Source: Bacteroidota bacterium (GTDB lineage: Bacteria > Bacteroidota > Bacteroidia > NS11-12g > UBA9320). From it: a stretch of 64,000 nucleotides of DNA. Under the pieces are notes generated by a model. That model was not told the DNA's origin. It ran no database searches and was given only the letters and a program-made list of their open reading frames with translations. The position numbers and the translations under genes are program-made. This document shows positions 25,260 through 36,220 of the stretch, piece after piece; positions within the stretch are counted from its first letter, which is position 1, and each line of letters opens with the position of its first letter. The stretch is from positions 186,001 to 250,000 of the forward strand of contig CANIKO010000001.1 of the NCBI GenBank assembly GCA_947468275.1. The letters run 5' to 3'.

Positions 25260-27116
25260 TTATAAGTCATAATTAACAGACTTGTTGTGTGCATGAATTT
25301 CGTGTCCTTCGGGATTTATTTTTGGAAGCATTTGAGTTAAAATGCAGTCAGCAGTTATAGGCATCCCATCATAGTTGGATACTTTTAACAATTTTTTAGG
25401 ATTAATTTCTAATTCGTTTACCAATAATGAGCGAAACTGAGCATCACGGTTTTGCTCAATCACGAATACCTGCTCATGTTGATCTATAAAATCTTCAATG
25501 CCTTTGGCAAAAGGAAATCCTTTTACCCTCATGGCATCAACTGATATGCCCTTTTCGGCCAATTTATCCATTGATTCCAAAGCTGAAAATAAAGTAGTTC
25601 CAAAAAACACTATTCCAATTTTGCTTTTATTGTGAGGCTGATAAAATTCGGGTTTAGGAGTCATTGTTTTAGCTGTTTCCCACTTTCTGCTTAGCTTTTC
25701 CATGCCTTTTACGTATTCAGCACTTTCTTCCGTGTATCTAGCATATTCGTCTTTTGAAGTTCCGCGGGTAACATATGAGCCTTTGGTAGGACTAGTTCCG
25801 GGTAATGTTCTGTAACTTATACCATCATTATCAATGTCAAGATAGCGACCAAAAGTGGCGCTATTTTCTAATTCTTCTTTGTTCAATACTTTTCCTCTGT
25901 CGTATGTTCGGTTTTGCTCCCAAACAAAGGGGTCGGAAAGATGGTCGTTCATTCCCAAATCCAAATCCAGCATAACAATTACAGGAGTTTGAAGCCGTTC
26001 AGCCAAATCAAAGGCGTTGGCAGTCATTTCAAAACATTCCTTTGGCGTGCTTGGAATAAGCAAAACTTGCTTGGTATCGCCATGCGAAGCATAAGCACAA
26101 GATAGAATATCTGATTGTTGGGTTCGGGTAGGCATTCCTGTAGAAGGGCCGGTTCTTTGTATATCAAACAAAACGGTTGGGATTTCGGCATAATATGCCA
26201 ATCCCAAAAATTCACTCATTAATGAAATACCAGGTCCACTTGTTGAAGTAAAGGCTCTAGCCCCATTCCAACTGGCTCCTATAACCATTCCAATAGCAGC
26301 CAATTCATCTTCGGCTTGCACGATAGCAAATTTTTTCAAACCTGTTTCAGGGTCAACTCTATATTGGTTGGCAAATTTTTCGAAAGCCGTCACCAAGGAA
26401 GTGGAAGGAGTTAATGGATACCAAGCGGCAACCGTAGCGCCGGCATAAATTGCGCCAAGACCGCAAGCTTTATTTCCATCGATTACTATTTTATTACCTA
26501 CCAAATTTCTTTTTTCCATCCTTATATTTAAGGGATATTGAAAATTTGATTTTACATAATCCACACCAAGCTGTAAAGCATTGATATTGGGTTCAACAAG
26601 TTTTGGTTTTTTCTTAAATTCATCAGCAATAACGCTTTTGACTACTTCCAAATCAATATCAAGAAGAGCCGCAAGACCACCAATATAAACCATGTTTTTA
26701 AAGAGTTGCCGCATTCTAGGATCTGAGTATTCACGAAGGCAAATTTCCGTCATCGGAATTCCAACATAGTTTATATCTTCCCTTAATAAATCTTTGCTCA
26801 GCAGTTTGGTGCTGTCGTATACAAAATAGCCTTCGGGTTTAACAGTGGCTATATCTTTTTTTAAACTTTGCGGATTAAGGCAAACCACCATATCCACAGC
26901 CTCGCTGCGGCCAAGATAACCTTTTTCACTTACCCTAACTTCGTACCAAGTAGGTAAACCTTGAATATTTGAAGGAAAAACATTTTTGGCCGTCATTGGC
27001 ACGCCCATTCTGAAAATGGATTTTGCAAACATAGTGTTGGCACTGGCTGAGCCCGTACCGTTAACATTGGCAAAACGCACTACAAAATCATTTATTTTTA
27101 TGCTATTTTTTGACAT
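25260..27116 (-). CDS. korA: 2-oxoacid:ferredoxin oxidoreductase, alpha subunit (gamma-alpha fusion)
   Basis: The 618-residue subunit fuses a gamma domain (about 8-190: VVRFANVNGTGSASANTMFAKSIFRMG ... LPTWYEVRVSEKGYLGRS) to an alpha domain (about 210-600: GNKACGLGAIYAGATVAAWYPLTPSTSL ... TSGPGISLMSEFLGLAYYAEIP). This is the two-subunit KOR layout. Its first 19 bases overlap the end of the flavoprotein gene upstream, so the three genes are translated as one operon. The complex is oxygen-sensitive in many species but occurs in aerobic Bacteroidota too. Confidence 0.93.
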   Translation of the reverse strand: MSKNSIKINDFVVRFANVNGTGSASANTMFAKSIFRMGVPMTAKNVFPSNIQGLPTWYEVRVSEKGYLGRSEAVDMVVCLNPQSLKKDIATVKPEGYFVYDSTKLLSKDLLREDINYVGIPMTEICLREYSDPRMRQLFKNMVYIGGLAALLDIDLEVVKSVIADEFKKKPKLVEPNINALQLGVDYVKSNFQYPLNIRMEKRNLVGNKIVIDGNKACGLGAIYAGATVAAWYPLTPSTSLVTAFEKFANQYRVDPETGLKKFAIVQAEDELAAIGMVIGASWNGARAFTSTSGPGISLMSEFLGLAYYAEIPTVLFDIQRTGPSTGMPTRTQQSDILSCAYASHGDTKQVLLIPSTPKECFEMTANAFDLAERLQTPVIVMLDLDLGMNDHLSDPFVWEQNRTYDRGKVLNKEELENSATFGRYLDIDNDGISYRTLPGTSPTKGSYVTRGTSKDEYARYTEESAEYVKGMEKLSRKWETAKTMTPKPEFYQPHNKSKIGIVFFGTTLFSALESMDKLAEKGISVDAMRVKGFPFAKGIEDFIDQHEQVFVIEQNRDAQFRSLLVNELEINPKKLLKVSNYDGMPITADCILTQMLPKINPEGHEIHAHNKSVNYDL

Positions 27117-28891
27117 GTATTCCCTGCTTTAGTAACTTGATAAATATATTTTTGCATATCCCAGGCCGAGGTTGGGCAACGTTCGGCGCATAATCCGCAA
27201 TGCAAACAAACGTCTTCGTCTTTCACCATCACACGACCTGTTTTTAATGAATCCGAAACATAAAGTTCTTGATTTAAATCTTTGGAAGGAGCCAACAAAC
27301 GAGTTCTTAAATCGTCTTCTTCACCATTGGTTGTAAATGTGATACAGGTTGTGGGGCAAATGTCAACACAGGCATCACACTCAATGCAGCGGTCTTCCAT
27401 AAAAACGGTCTGAATATCGCAATTGAGGCAACGTTCGGCTTCTTTAAATCCGGTAGGTAAATCAAAACCCAATTCCACTTCTTTTTTTCGGTCTTTTAAG
27501 GTCACTGCCGTTGCAGCATGAGGTACCTTGTGACGTTCATCTGGAGTTACATCATTATTGTAAATCCACTCATGAATCCCCATCTTTTGACTGATAAGAT
27601 TTGTATAAGGTGAAGGGCGTTCAATTAATGATTTTTTGTTACAAAACAAATCAATTGAAACGGCAGCCTGATGCCCATGAGCTACTGCGGTTATTACATT
27701 TTTAGGTCCAAAAGCTGAATCGCCTCCAAAAAAAACATGGGGCAATGTAGATTGAAAAGTGATTTCGTTTAACAATGGAAGTTCCCATTTGTCAAACTCC
27801 AAACCTATATTTTTTTCAATCCAAGGAAAGCTGTTTTCCTGACCAATGGCTATCAATACATCGTCAGCTTCAATAAACACATCTGGTTCGCCAGATGGAA
27901 CCAATGTTCTTTTCCCTTTCTCATCATACACAGCATTCACTTTTTCAAAAGTCATACCTTTCAAAATTCCATTTTCAGTTTCAAATGATTTTGGAACCAT
28001 ATTTTCTAAAATTGGAATACCTTCATTTATGGCATCTTCTATTTCCCAAGGCGATGCTTTCATTTCTTTTATAGGACTTCTTACAGCTACAGTAACCCCA
28101 TCAGCACCCAATCTTAACGAAGTTCGGCAACAATCCATGGCAGTATTTCCACCACCCAATACAATTACTTTTTTACCAATTTTTGCGGTATGCTCAAATG
28201 CTACGCTAGCCAACCATTCAATCCCCACATAAATATTTTTTGCAGCTTCCTGTCGTCCGGGAAGGTTTGATAAATCTTTTCCTCTTGGTGCGCCTGTTCC
28301 TACAAAAACGGCATCATAGTTTTTATCTAATATTTCCTTAAAACTAGAAACATAATGATTGAAATGGGTATGAATTCCTAAATCCAAAATGTAATTTACT
28401 TCTTCATTAAGCACGGTTTCAGGTAATCGAAAGGAAGGAATTTGACTTCGCATCATGCCGCCACCCGTTTTTTGCTCACAGTATAAATGAATTTCGTAAC
28501 CTAATGGAGCCAAATCCCTAGCAACGGTTAATGATGCCGGGCCACCACCTATCAAAGCTATTTTTTTGCCATTTTGGGCAAACGGTCCTTGTGGCATAAA
28601 GGTTTTTACATCCCCTTTATTATCGGCAGCTACCCGTTTTAATCGGCAAATAGCTACAGGCTCTTCATCTACACGGCCACGGCGGCAGGCAGGTTCGCAA
28701 GGGCGGTCACAGGTTCGGCCTAATACTCCCGGAAAAACATTCGATTCCCAATTGATCATGTAGGCTTCGGTATATCGCTCGGCAGCAATAAGTCGAATAT
28801 ATTCGGGCACAGGGGTGTGAGCCGGGCAGGCATACTGGCAATCCACTACTTTGTGAAAATACTCAGGATTTTGAATATCAGTTGGTTTCAA
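27098..28891 (-). CDS. GltD-like FAD/NAD(P) oxidoreductase with C-terminal 4Fe-4S domains
   Basis: The 597-residue protein begins with a Fer4_20-like domain (CQYACPAHTPVPEY, CDRPCEPACRRGR). An FAD-binding Rossmann fold (IALIGGGPASLTVARDLA, about 111-128) and an NAD(P)-binding fold (VIVLGGGNTAMDCCR) follow. It ends with ferredoxin domains (CLNCDIQT, CIECDACVDICPTTC, CLHCGLCAERCP). This is the GltD/NfnB-like plan and could move electrons between NAD(P)H and ferredoxin or the KOR complex encoded just downstream. The start is TTG: an in-frame TAG lies two codons upstream and no earlier ATG exists, while MKPTDIQNPEYF fits the family's usual N-terminus. Confidence 0.88.
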   Translation of the reverse strand: MKPTDIQNPEYFHKVVDCQYACPAHTPVPEYIRLIAAERYTEAYMINWESNVFPGVLGRTCDRPCEPACRRGRVDEEPVAICRLKRVAADNKGDVKTFMPQGPFAQNGKKIALIGGGPASLTVARDLAPLGYEIHLYCEQKTGGGMMRSQIPSFRLPETVLNEEVNYILDLGIHTHFNHYVSSFKEILDKNYDAVFVGTGAPRGKDLSNLPGRQEAAKNIYVGIEWLASVAFEHTAKIGKKVIVLGGGNTAMDCCRTSLRLGADGVTVAVRSPIKEMKASPWEIEDAINEGIPILENMVPKSFETENGILKGMTFEKVNAVYDEKGKRTLVPSGEPDVFIEADDVLIAIGQENSFPWIEKNIGLEFDKWELPLLNEITFQSTLPHVFFGGDSAFGPKNVITAVAHGHQAAVSIDLFCNKKSLIERPSPYTNLISQKMGIHEWIYNNDVTPDERHKVPHAATAVTLKDRKKEVELGFDLPTGFKEAERCLNCDIQTVFMEDRCIECDACVDICPTTCITFTTNGEEDDLRTRLLAPSKDLNQELYVSDSLKTGRVMVKDEDVCLHCGLCAERCPTSAWDMQKYIYQVTKAGNTCQKIA

Positions 28892-29057
28892 ATGCTATAA
28901 GGTTTGTTATTGTGATATAGAAATAAAAAGGTAATATTAGATAAATTGCAATTATTATGCAATTGGTGATGATTACAATTTTGCCACAAACTCTTAACAC
29001 TTCAAACCCATTTTAAAGCGTAATTTTGAAATCTAGTTTTTAAAAACGATTTAGTCA

Positions 29058-30236
29058 TTGAACCAACGTCAGTTATTTTTAAGTCACATTGCTCAAACCT
29101 CTCCTGCACCAGTGGGTTTGCAAATAAAAAAAGCCAAAGGAATATATATTACTTCGCTGGAAGGTAAACGTTATATTGATCTAATTTCCGGCATTTCAGT
29201 TAATAATATCGGGCACAGAAATGATGCTGTAGTAAAAGCTGTAAGAAAGCAAACTTCCAAGTATTTGCACACCATGGTGTTTGGCGAACATATTCAATAT
29301 CCGCAGGTGCGATTGGCCCAAATATTATCTTCGCTTTTACCCTCATGTTTAGATTCCATTTATTTTACCAATTCGGGAACTGAGGCTTCCGAAGGTGCAA
29401 TGAAATTAGCCAAGCGCTACACTGGCAGAACCAATATTGTAGCTATGAAAAATGCATATCATGGCAGCACTCAAGGAGCATTGAGCCTAATGAGCAATGA
29501 ATATTTTACAGCGGCTTATCGTCCGTTATTATCAGATGTTTCTTTTATAGATTTTAATTCTGTTTCACAATTAGAAAGAATAAATAACCAAACAGCGTGT
29601 GTTTTTGTTGAAATTATTCAATCGGAAGCTGGATATATTACTGGTGATATTGAATTTTTAAAAGCTTTAAAAAAACGATGTGAGCAAACGGGAGCTTTAT
29701 TGGTAGTGGATGAAATACAAACCGGTATTGGTCGCACAGGTAATATGTTTGCCTGTGAACAGGCTGGAATTGAGCCGGATATTTTATTGTTGGCAAAAGG
29801 CCTTGGTGGAGGAATGCCAATTGGCTGTTTTATTGCCAATAAAAATGTGATGCAATCGTTGTCTGATAATCCTGTATTGGGCCATCTTACTACATTTGGC
29901 GGACATCCGGTGAGCTGTGCTGCAGCAATTGCAACCATAGAAGAAATAACTTCAAAAAAACTAATGGATTCTGTTTTACGAAAGGAACAATTATTTAGAA
30001 AATATTTGGTTCATCCCAAAATACAAGCCATTACGGGAAAGGGATTAATGTTAGGAATTCATTTAGGCAATGAAAAAATGGTGCTGGAAGTAATATTGAA
30101 ATGCTTTGAAAAAGGGTTGTTGATTGATTGGTTTTTATTTAATGACAAAGCCTTGAGAATAGCACCGCCATTAATAATTACTGAAGGAGAAATAAAAAAG
30201 GTATGTAAAATTATCACCGATTCTTTGGGGGCTTAA
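29058..30236 (+). CDS. Class III PLP-dependent aminotransferase
   Basis: The 392-residue enzyme has the class III fold: NSGTEASEGAMKLAKRYTGR, YHGSTQGALS, VFVEIIQSEAGY, VVDEIQTGIGRTG and the PLP lysine K247 in LLAKGLGGGMPIG. It resembles acetylornithine/ornithine or aspartate-aminotransferase-family members; the amine substrate cannot be decided because no pathway genes are adjacent. The start is TTG at 29058: a TAG lies two codons upstream in frame and the first internal ATG is far inside the fold. It is divergent from the flavoprotein gene with a 166-base gap between them. Confidence 0.85.
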   Translation: MNQRQLFLSHIAQTSPAPVGLQIKKAKGIYITSLEGKRYIDLISGISVNNIGHRNDAVVKAVRKQTSKYLHTMVFGEHIQYPQVRLAQILSSLLPSCLDSIYFTNSGTEASEGAMKLAKRYTGRTNIVAMKNAYHGSTQGALSLMSNEYFTAAYRPLLSDVSFIDFNSVSQLERINNQTACVFVEIIQSEAGYITGDIEFLKALKKRCEQTGALLVVDEIQTGIGRTGNMFACEQAGIEPDILLLAKGLGGGMPIGCFIANKNVMQSLSDNPVLGHLTTFGGHPVSCAAAIATIEEITSKKLMDSVLRKEQLFRKYLVHPKIQAITGKGLMLGIHLGNEKMVLEVILKCFEKGLLIDWFLFNDKALRIAPPLIITEGEIKKVCKIITDSLGA

Positions 30237-30237
30237 A

Positions 30238-30259
30238 ATGCCACAGATTCACAGATTAG
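30238..30259. repeat. Copy of CCACAGATTCACAGATT-type dispersed repeat
   Basis: CCACAGATTCACAGATT lies between two convergent genes. The same theme recurs at the window end (ACACAGAATCACAGA, 63986-64000) and, more elaborately, at 50107-50177. Such sequences are scattered between genes in many Gram-negative genomes. Confidence 0.5.
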
Positions 30260-30260
30260 T

Positions 30261-30953
30261 CTAATCTTTATAATCAATTACAATTCCAATTATCATTTTA
30301 GGTAAATCATAGTTTTTGTTTTTATAAAGGCTTGTGATTCTGTAACGGCTGTATAGTGAAATGACCCCATAAGTTAGTCGAAGGTCGATTCCGTAATTGC
30401 TTCGGTTCATAATCGTAGGTTGATTATAGATGGTTCGTTTATATTGATAATCATTGGTGGCTGGTTTTATTTTAGTTATAATTCTTGGCATACAGTCCAA
30501 TGCATAATACCCCCCTAAATCCATGTAAAATTTATCACCTTTAATATTAAAACGATTGAAAATGCCATAAACTAAATTATTATTTATTTGCTTTGTTAAT
30601 ATAGTATTCATAGTATTTATTGTATCAGGAATCAATTGTGATTCCATCCGATATGCATCACGGGCATATTCAATATAGCTGCCTAGTGCATAATGTTTAG
30701 TAAGTTTTATTCTCCCCCAAATTCCTTGTCTGAATTGCCACGAATTAAAATAACTAATATTTGATGGAGGCTTATTGGTATTGGCTCCGGCGGCAAAACC
30801 GAACCCTGTATAATTTGCAAAATCATACTTTCGTTTTAATCCTACTTTTGGGATGATGGTGTCTTTATTTACATCTTCTTTCAGTAAATATTTTTGTGAA
30901 AAAGTTTCGACTGAAAAAGTAAAAAATACAAGAAGGAATAGTTGTAATCTCAT
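30261..30953 (-). CDS. Putative outer-membrane/periplasmic protein
   Basis: I do not recognise a family. The 230-residue product has a signal peptide (MRLQLFLLVFFTFSVETFSQ). The rest alternates polar and aromatic residues (FAAGANTNK, WGRIKLTKHYALGSYIEYARD, GIDLRLTYGVISLYSRYRI), as expected for an outer-membrane beta barrel. Its ATG overlaps the TGA of the upstream subtilase by four bases (ATGA), so the two are translationally coupled and may work together. Confidence 0.7.
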   Translation of the reverse strand: MRLQLFLLVFFTFSVETFSQKYLLKEDVNKDTIIPKVGLKRKYDFANYTGFGFAAGANTNKPPSNISYFNSWQFRQGIWGRIKLTKHYALGSYIEYARDAYRMESQLIPDTINTMNTILTKQINNNLVYGIFNRFNIKGDKFYMDLGGYYALDCMPRIITKIKPATNDYQYKRTIYNQPTIMNRSNYGIDLRLTYGVISLYSRYRITSLYKNKNYDLPKMIIGIVIDYKD

Positions 30954-32668
30954 TCTTTGATAATTATTTCTTTGTAATATCCTTTGTAAAAAAACGCAAT
31001 GGAAAACGGTTTATCTGTAATGTTTTTAGAAATTGAAACCGATCCGTTTTCTTCATCTTTTAAATCTATTATATAGTATTTATCTATATATCCTTTATTG
31101 TTTTTGATATGATAAAACAGATATTCAGGAACAGTCGTTTTACAGGAATTTTTGGTAATCCATTTGTTTTTTATAAGTTCAGGGGCGGATGAATTAAAAT
31201 TTACAACAGAATCCTTAATAGAAGGAAATGTGGTATCTATTTTAGAACCTTTTTTTTGTAAGGAGGTATCCCATTCTATCGGGTAAAAAGTTATTTCATC
31301 ATTATCATCAATGATTGAAAGCGTCGGTTTGTTTTCGATAGTGTCTTTTAATAAAAAGTAAGGTTGTGGAACCCCGAATCCATGAGCATAATCATAGTAT
31401 GGCCACAAATCTCCTGAACGACAAATTAATTCTTTAAGTTCTGAATTTTTAAGTAAAGGGTAACGCTGTTTTAAACAAGCGGCAAAGCCAGCTACTAAAG
31501 GGGACGAAAATGAGGTGCCTTCAGAAACAACTAGACCGTTTCGGCTAGAAACCATTGCCGTGCCATAAGCGCAAACTTCAGGTTTTATGCGCTTATCCCA
31601 AGATGGTCCAAAAGAACTGAAATCACTATGGATGCCGGTGTAGGGGTCAATTCCTCCAACGGTTAAAACACCGGCGGCATCACCTGGTGCAGCAACCCTT
31701 TTCCATTTTCCTGTTCCTTCATTTCCGGCAGAACTTACCACTAATATTCCTTTATCCACTGCCAACTGAGCCGCCTTACTCACAAAAGCAGTTTTACCAT
31801 CCATATTTTCGGGCAAATAGCGTGGGCTGGTATATCCAAGGGAACTATTAATGATGTCAGCTCCATTTTTATCGGCCCACTCAGCGGCCATCAGCCAATT
31901 CTCTTCTTCGCTAAAAAATTCGGTATAACTTTCTGTTCTTGCTAATAAAAATTCAGCACCAGTGGCCAATCCGATCTGATAATTTCCGGATTTACCGGCT
32001 ATACAACTAAGAACATTGCTTCCATGAAGCATTCCAATATTAACATTCGTTTGTTTTTTCACAAAATCATACGTCGCAATTATTCCATTTTTAGCTAAGA
32101 TGTGTTTAAAGGCGGGATTTGTTTCGTAAGATTTAAATCCCACATCAATTATGGCAATCCTAACGCCTTTTCCATCTAGGTTATTTTCTTTTAAAAGTTT
32201 GCCATCCATTCTGTCTAATTGTGATATCAATAGAGAGTTTTGTTTTGCTGTGAGAATAGTATCGAAACCGGATTCTTTAATACTGCATGTGATTTTGCTT
32301 TTATTGTCAGGATATATGGCTTCGATGTTTTTTACAAAAGGAAATTTTTTTATTAATTGTATGTTTTTTTCAGAGGTATAAATAAATATAGCATTCATCC
32401 ATCGGCTTACTCCTTTAATTGAATCAGCAAGGTTGTTAACAGATGAAAAATAAAATTCATTTAATGGAAAGTCAGAAATGTCGCAAAGATTTAGTCCGTT
32501 AATAATCCGTCGCTCAATAGCTTTAGATTGTAGATACTGGTATGGGTTATATTCTGTTCCATTTTTGTCTGTAAAATATATACGATAAGTGACTTGGGAA
32601 AAGCTTTTATAACTAATTCCAAGGCTCAGAATGAATAGAAAGATAGACTTAAAGACGTAATATTTCAA
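30950..32668 (-). CDS. Secreted subtilisin-like (S8) serine peptidase
   Basis: The 572-residue protein has a signal peptide (MKYYVFKSIFLFILSLGISYKSFSQ), an inhibitor-like propeptide to about 150, then an S8 domain with the complete triad: D175 (IAIIDVGF), H215 (MLHGSNVL) and S386 (EGTSFSSP), plus oxyanion N316 (SSAGNEG). A beta-rich tail of about 130 residues follows, without an obvious T9SS sorting motif. It should be exported to the periplasm or beyond and mature by cleavage. The barrel-like gene overlaps its stop. Confidence 0.9.
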   Translation of the reverse strand: MKYYVFKSIFLFILSLGISYKSFSQVTYRIYFTDKNGTEYNPYQYLQSKAIERRIINGLNLCDISDFPLNEFYFSSVNNLADSIKGVSRWMNAIFIYTSEKNIQLIKKFPFVKNIEAIYPDNKSKITCSIKESGFDTILTAKQNSLLISQLDRMDGKLLKENNLDGKGVRIAIIDVGFKSYETNPAFKHILAKNGIIATYDFVKKQTNVNIGMLHGSNVLSCIAGKSGNYQIGLATGAEFLLARTESYTEFFSEEENWLMAAEWADKNGADIINSSLGYTSPRYLPENMDGKTAFVSKAAQLAVDKGILVVSSAGNEGTGKWKRVAAPGDAAGVLTVGGIDPYTGIHSDFSSFGPSWDKRIKPEVCAYGTAMVSSRNGLVVSEGTSFSSPLVAGFAACLKQRYPLLKNSELKELICRSGDLWPYYDYAHGFGVPQPYFLLKDTIENKPTLSIIDDNDEITFYPIEWDTSLQKKGSKIDTTFPSIKDSVVNFNSSAPELIKNKWITKNSCKTTVPEYLFYHIKNNKGYIDKYYIIDLKDEENGSVSISKNITDKPFSIAFFYKGYYKEIIIKE

Positions 32669-32783
32669 TATGCAATTTTACAACAGAAATTGTGTTAATA
32701 ATTTGGGGTTATGTAATTGTTCAGTCTTGATTAAAAAAAATCAAATAGACGTTTCTTTGCGAAATATAATTATTTCTTAAAAA

Positions 32784-33965
32784 TTGATTCATTTAAACAA
32801 ATTTATAATAGTCATGCTGGTGTTGGTTTCTGGTATTTATTGCTCCAACACCAGTTCTGAAAAGAAGCAAACTGGTTTGTTTAATAAACCAACAGAGCCA
32901 CCAATTTATAAATTTGATTCCACCTTTAGTGAAGAAAAGGCATCGTTGATTGATAATTTTTTTAAGAATAGATATTATCAGGGTTTGTTTAGCGGAGTGG
33001 TTTTGTTTTATGACAGTGGGAAGTACTATACAAATAGTTATGGATATGCTAATGGGAAATTAAAAACTAAGTTGAGCCCTGATCTTCCTTTTCAAATTGC
33101 ATCAGTTTCAAAAACCCTAACTGCTTATACAATTCTTAGTCTTATAGACCAAAAGAAGCTGAGTTTAAGTACAATGGTATATCAATTATTGCCTGGATTT
33201 CCTTATAAGCAAACAACGGTGGCACAATTATTATCGCACAAAAGCGGAATTCCAAATTATATGTATTTTGCTGAAACCTATTGTAAAACCAAATACAGGC
33301 ATCTTAATAACGAAGAGGTTTTATGGATGTTGAAACGATACAGGCCTAGGTTGGAATTTAAGCCTGATTCCCGCTATAAATACAGTAATACCAACTATGT
33401 TCTTTTGGCTTTAATAGTTGAAAAAGTGACAGATATGAAGTTTGAAAGGTATATTGAAGATTCTGTATTTAAAATAATTGGGATGAATAATTCCTTTATT
33501 TTTACTCCTTCAATGTCATTGAAAAACCAGTTAGTGCAAGGACATAATGGGCCTTATAGTATTTTTCCTTACAATTATCAAAATGGTGTAATGGGCGACA
33601 AAGGGGTTTACACCACTGTATTCGATTTATTGAAATTTGATCAGGCACTTCGCAAAAACCTATTGATTTCCCAATCTACTTTACAAAATGCATGTACGCC
33701 TCACACCCCCTGCCGACCTACTAAAGACTATTATGGCTATGGTTGGCGTATTCGTTATTATGATAATCATGATACTATTATTTATCACAACGGTTGGTGG
33801 CAAGGGTTTAAGGCTTACTTTGTGCGTTGGAAAAACAAGGATAAATGTATTATTGTTTTCGCCAATACCATTAGAGGTGGATTTATTAAACAAGACGATC
33901 TCATGAGTTTAATGGAAGGCGTTAAACCTAAAGCAGTGAAAGCCGGAGAAGGAAACGAAGACTAA
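32784..33965 (+). CDS. Beta-lactamase-like serine hydrolase, lipoprotein
   Basis: The 393-residue protein is a class C beta-lactamase/DD-peptidase-fold hydrolase with the SxxK nucleophile motif ASVSKTLTAY (about 107-116), YSN (KYSNTNY) and HNGWWQG near the C-terminus in place of KTG. The N-terminus is a lipoprotein signal with cysteine in GIYCSNTS at residue 20. The start is TTG at 32784: a TAA lies just upstream, and the next in-frame ATG (32814) would leave a signal peptide too short and without basic residues. TTTCTTTG near 32752-32759 resembles the -7 box. Real substrate unknown (peptidase, esterase or other). Confidence 0.85.
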   Translation: MIHLNKFIIVMLVLVSGIYCSNTSSEKKQTGLFNKPTEPPIYKFDSTFSEEKASLIDNFFKNRYYQGLFSGVVLFYDSGKYYTNSYGYANGKLKTKLSPDLPFQIASVSKTLTAYTILSLIDQKKLSLSTMVYQLLPGFPYKQTTVAQLLSHKSGIPNYMYFAETYCKTKYRHLNNEEVLWMLKRYRPRLEFKPDSRYKYSNTNYVLLALIVEKVTDMKFERYIEDSVFKIIGMNNSFIFTPSMSLKNQLVQGHNGPYSIFPYNYQNGVMGDKGVYTTVFDLLKFDQALRKNLLISQSTLQNACTPHTPCRPTKDYYGYGWRIRYYDNHDTIIYHNGWWQGFKAYFVRWKNKDKCIIVFANTIRGGFIKQDDLMSLMEGVKPKAVKAGEGNED

Positions 33966-34005
33966 ATAAAAATTAAAAGATTTTATGGAGATTATTTTGG
34001 TTTAA

Positions 34006-34704
34006 TTATAAAACCAGATTTTCACCAACCATTTTTGGGACAAAATCATAAATGGATAGTTGCATGCAAAAATCTATATCTTTTTCAATTCCAAGTCTTT
34101 CAAATCTCTGGGCATGTGATGCCTTTTTAATATATCCTGATAGGTCAGATTTTGCTTTATCAAATAAATCCATTGCGGCCAAAGTGGAATCACATTCTAT
34201 TTTGAAATCTTTAGATAATAATTGAGCCAATGCTCCAGCAAATAAAGTGTCTTCCAAATTGAATTTATCCTTCCAGCCGGCACAAAAGGCTATCACATCG
34301 CGATTCTTTTCTTTACAATATTTGGCGACCGCATTTAAATTCAAAAATGAACCAATTATAATTTCATCAGCTTCACGACTTAAATGTAAACAACGGGTGC
34401 CATTTGTTGTAGTAATAGCTACTTTTTTTTGGTTTAGATCTGTGTTTAAATAATCAAATGGGGAATTTCCTAAAGTAAACCCTTGGAGTTTCTGTCCGTT
34501 TCTTTCGGCAGCTGTAATAAAACCAACTTGCTCCAATACTAAAGCATCTTCTGGATTAGCAACGGGATGGAATAAACTAACCCCTGAATTGAATCCAACG
34601 CAAATTGAACTCGTAGCTCTTAAAATATCAATTACTATTACCGTTTTACGCGATAAGTTATATTGTGGAAGTAATGCAGGAGAGAGTATGGTTTCGAAAT
34701 ACAT
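34006..34704 (-). CDS. comB: 2-phosphosulfolactate phosphatase-family protein
   Basis: The 232-residue protein matches ComB: VIDILRATSSICVGFNSG near the start, GFTLGNSPFDY, ITTTNGTRCL, and CAGWKDKFNLEDTLFAGALA in the middle. In methanogens ComB removes phosphate from 2-phosphosulfolactate in coenzyme M synthesis. In bacteria without CoM the reaction is uncertain, possibly sulfolactate metabolism, and no com or sulfolactate genes are adjacent. It converges with the serine hydrolase gene, leaving 40 bases between. Confidence 0.88.
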   Translation of the reverse strand: MYFETILSPALLPQYNLSRKTVIVIDILRATSSICVGFNSGVSLFHPVANPEDALVLEQVGFITAAERNGQKLQGFTLGNSPFDYLNTDLNQKKVAITTTNGTRCLHLSREADEIIIGSFLNLNAVAKYCKEKNRDVIAFCAGWKDKFNLEDTLFAGALAQLLSKDFKIECDSTLAAMDLFDKAKSDLSGYIKKASHAQRFERLGIEKDIDFCMQLSIYDFVPKMVGENLVL

Positions 34705-34811
34705 TCTTATTGAAATTATAAAATCAAGTTGTAACGAAATTATAAAATAGGATGATTAAGCCGTTTTTTGTTAAATAATTCATAAATTCTTAATTTAAAT
34801 ATTTTCTATCC

Positions 34812-36113
<1,302 letters not shown>

Positions 36114-36220
36114 TTAAAGTTAAAAACTGAAAGTTAATAGTTGAAGGAATTATTATTTCTGAGGGTTAAATAGGCTTCTTTTTTTTATGATAATGTGAAA
36201 CACTTTTAACTTTTATTTTT

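Noticed and set aside
33993-34013. Hairpin TGGTTT-AATTAT-AAAACCA between the serine hydrolase and comB as a terminator.
   Set aside because: It overlaps the last comB codons, is short and AU-rich, and lacks a clear T run on either strand.
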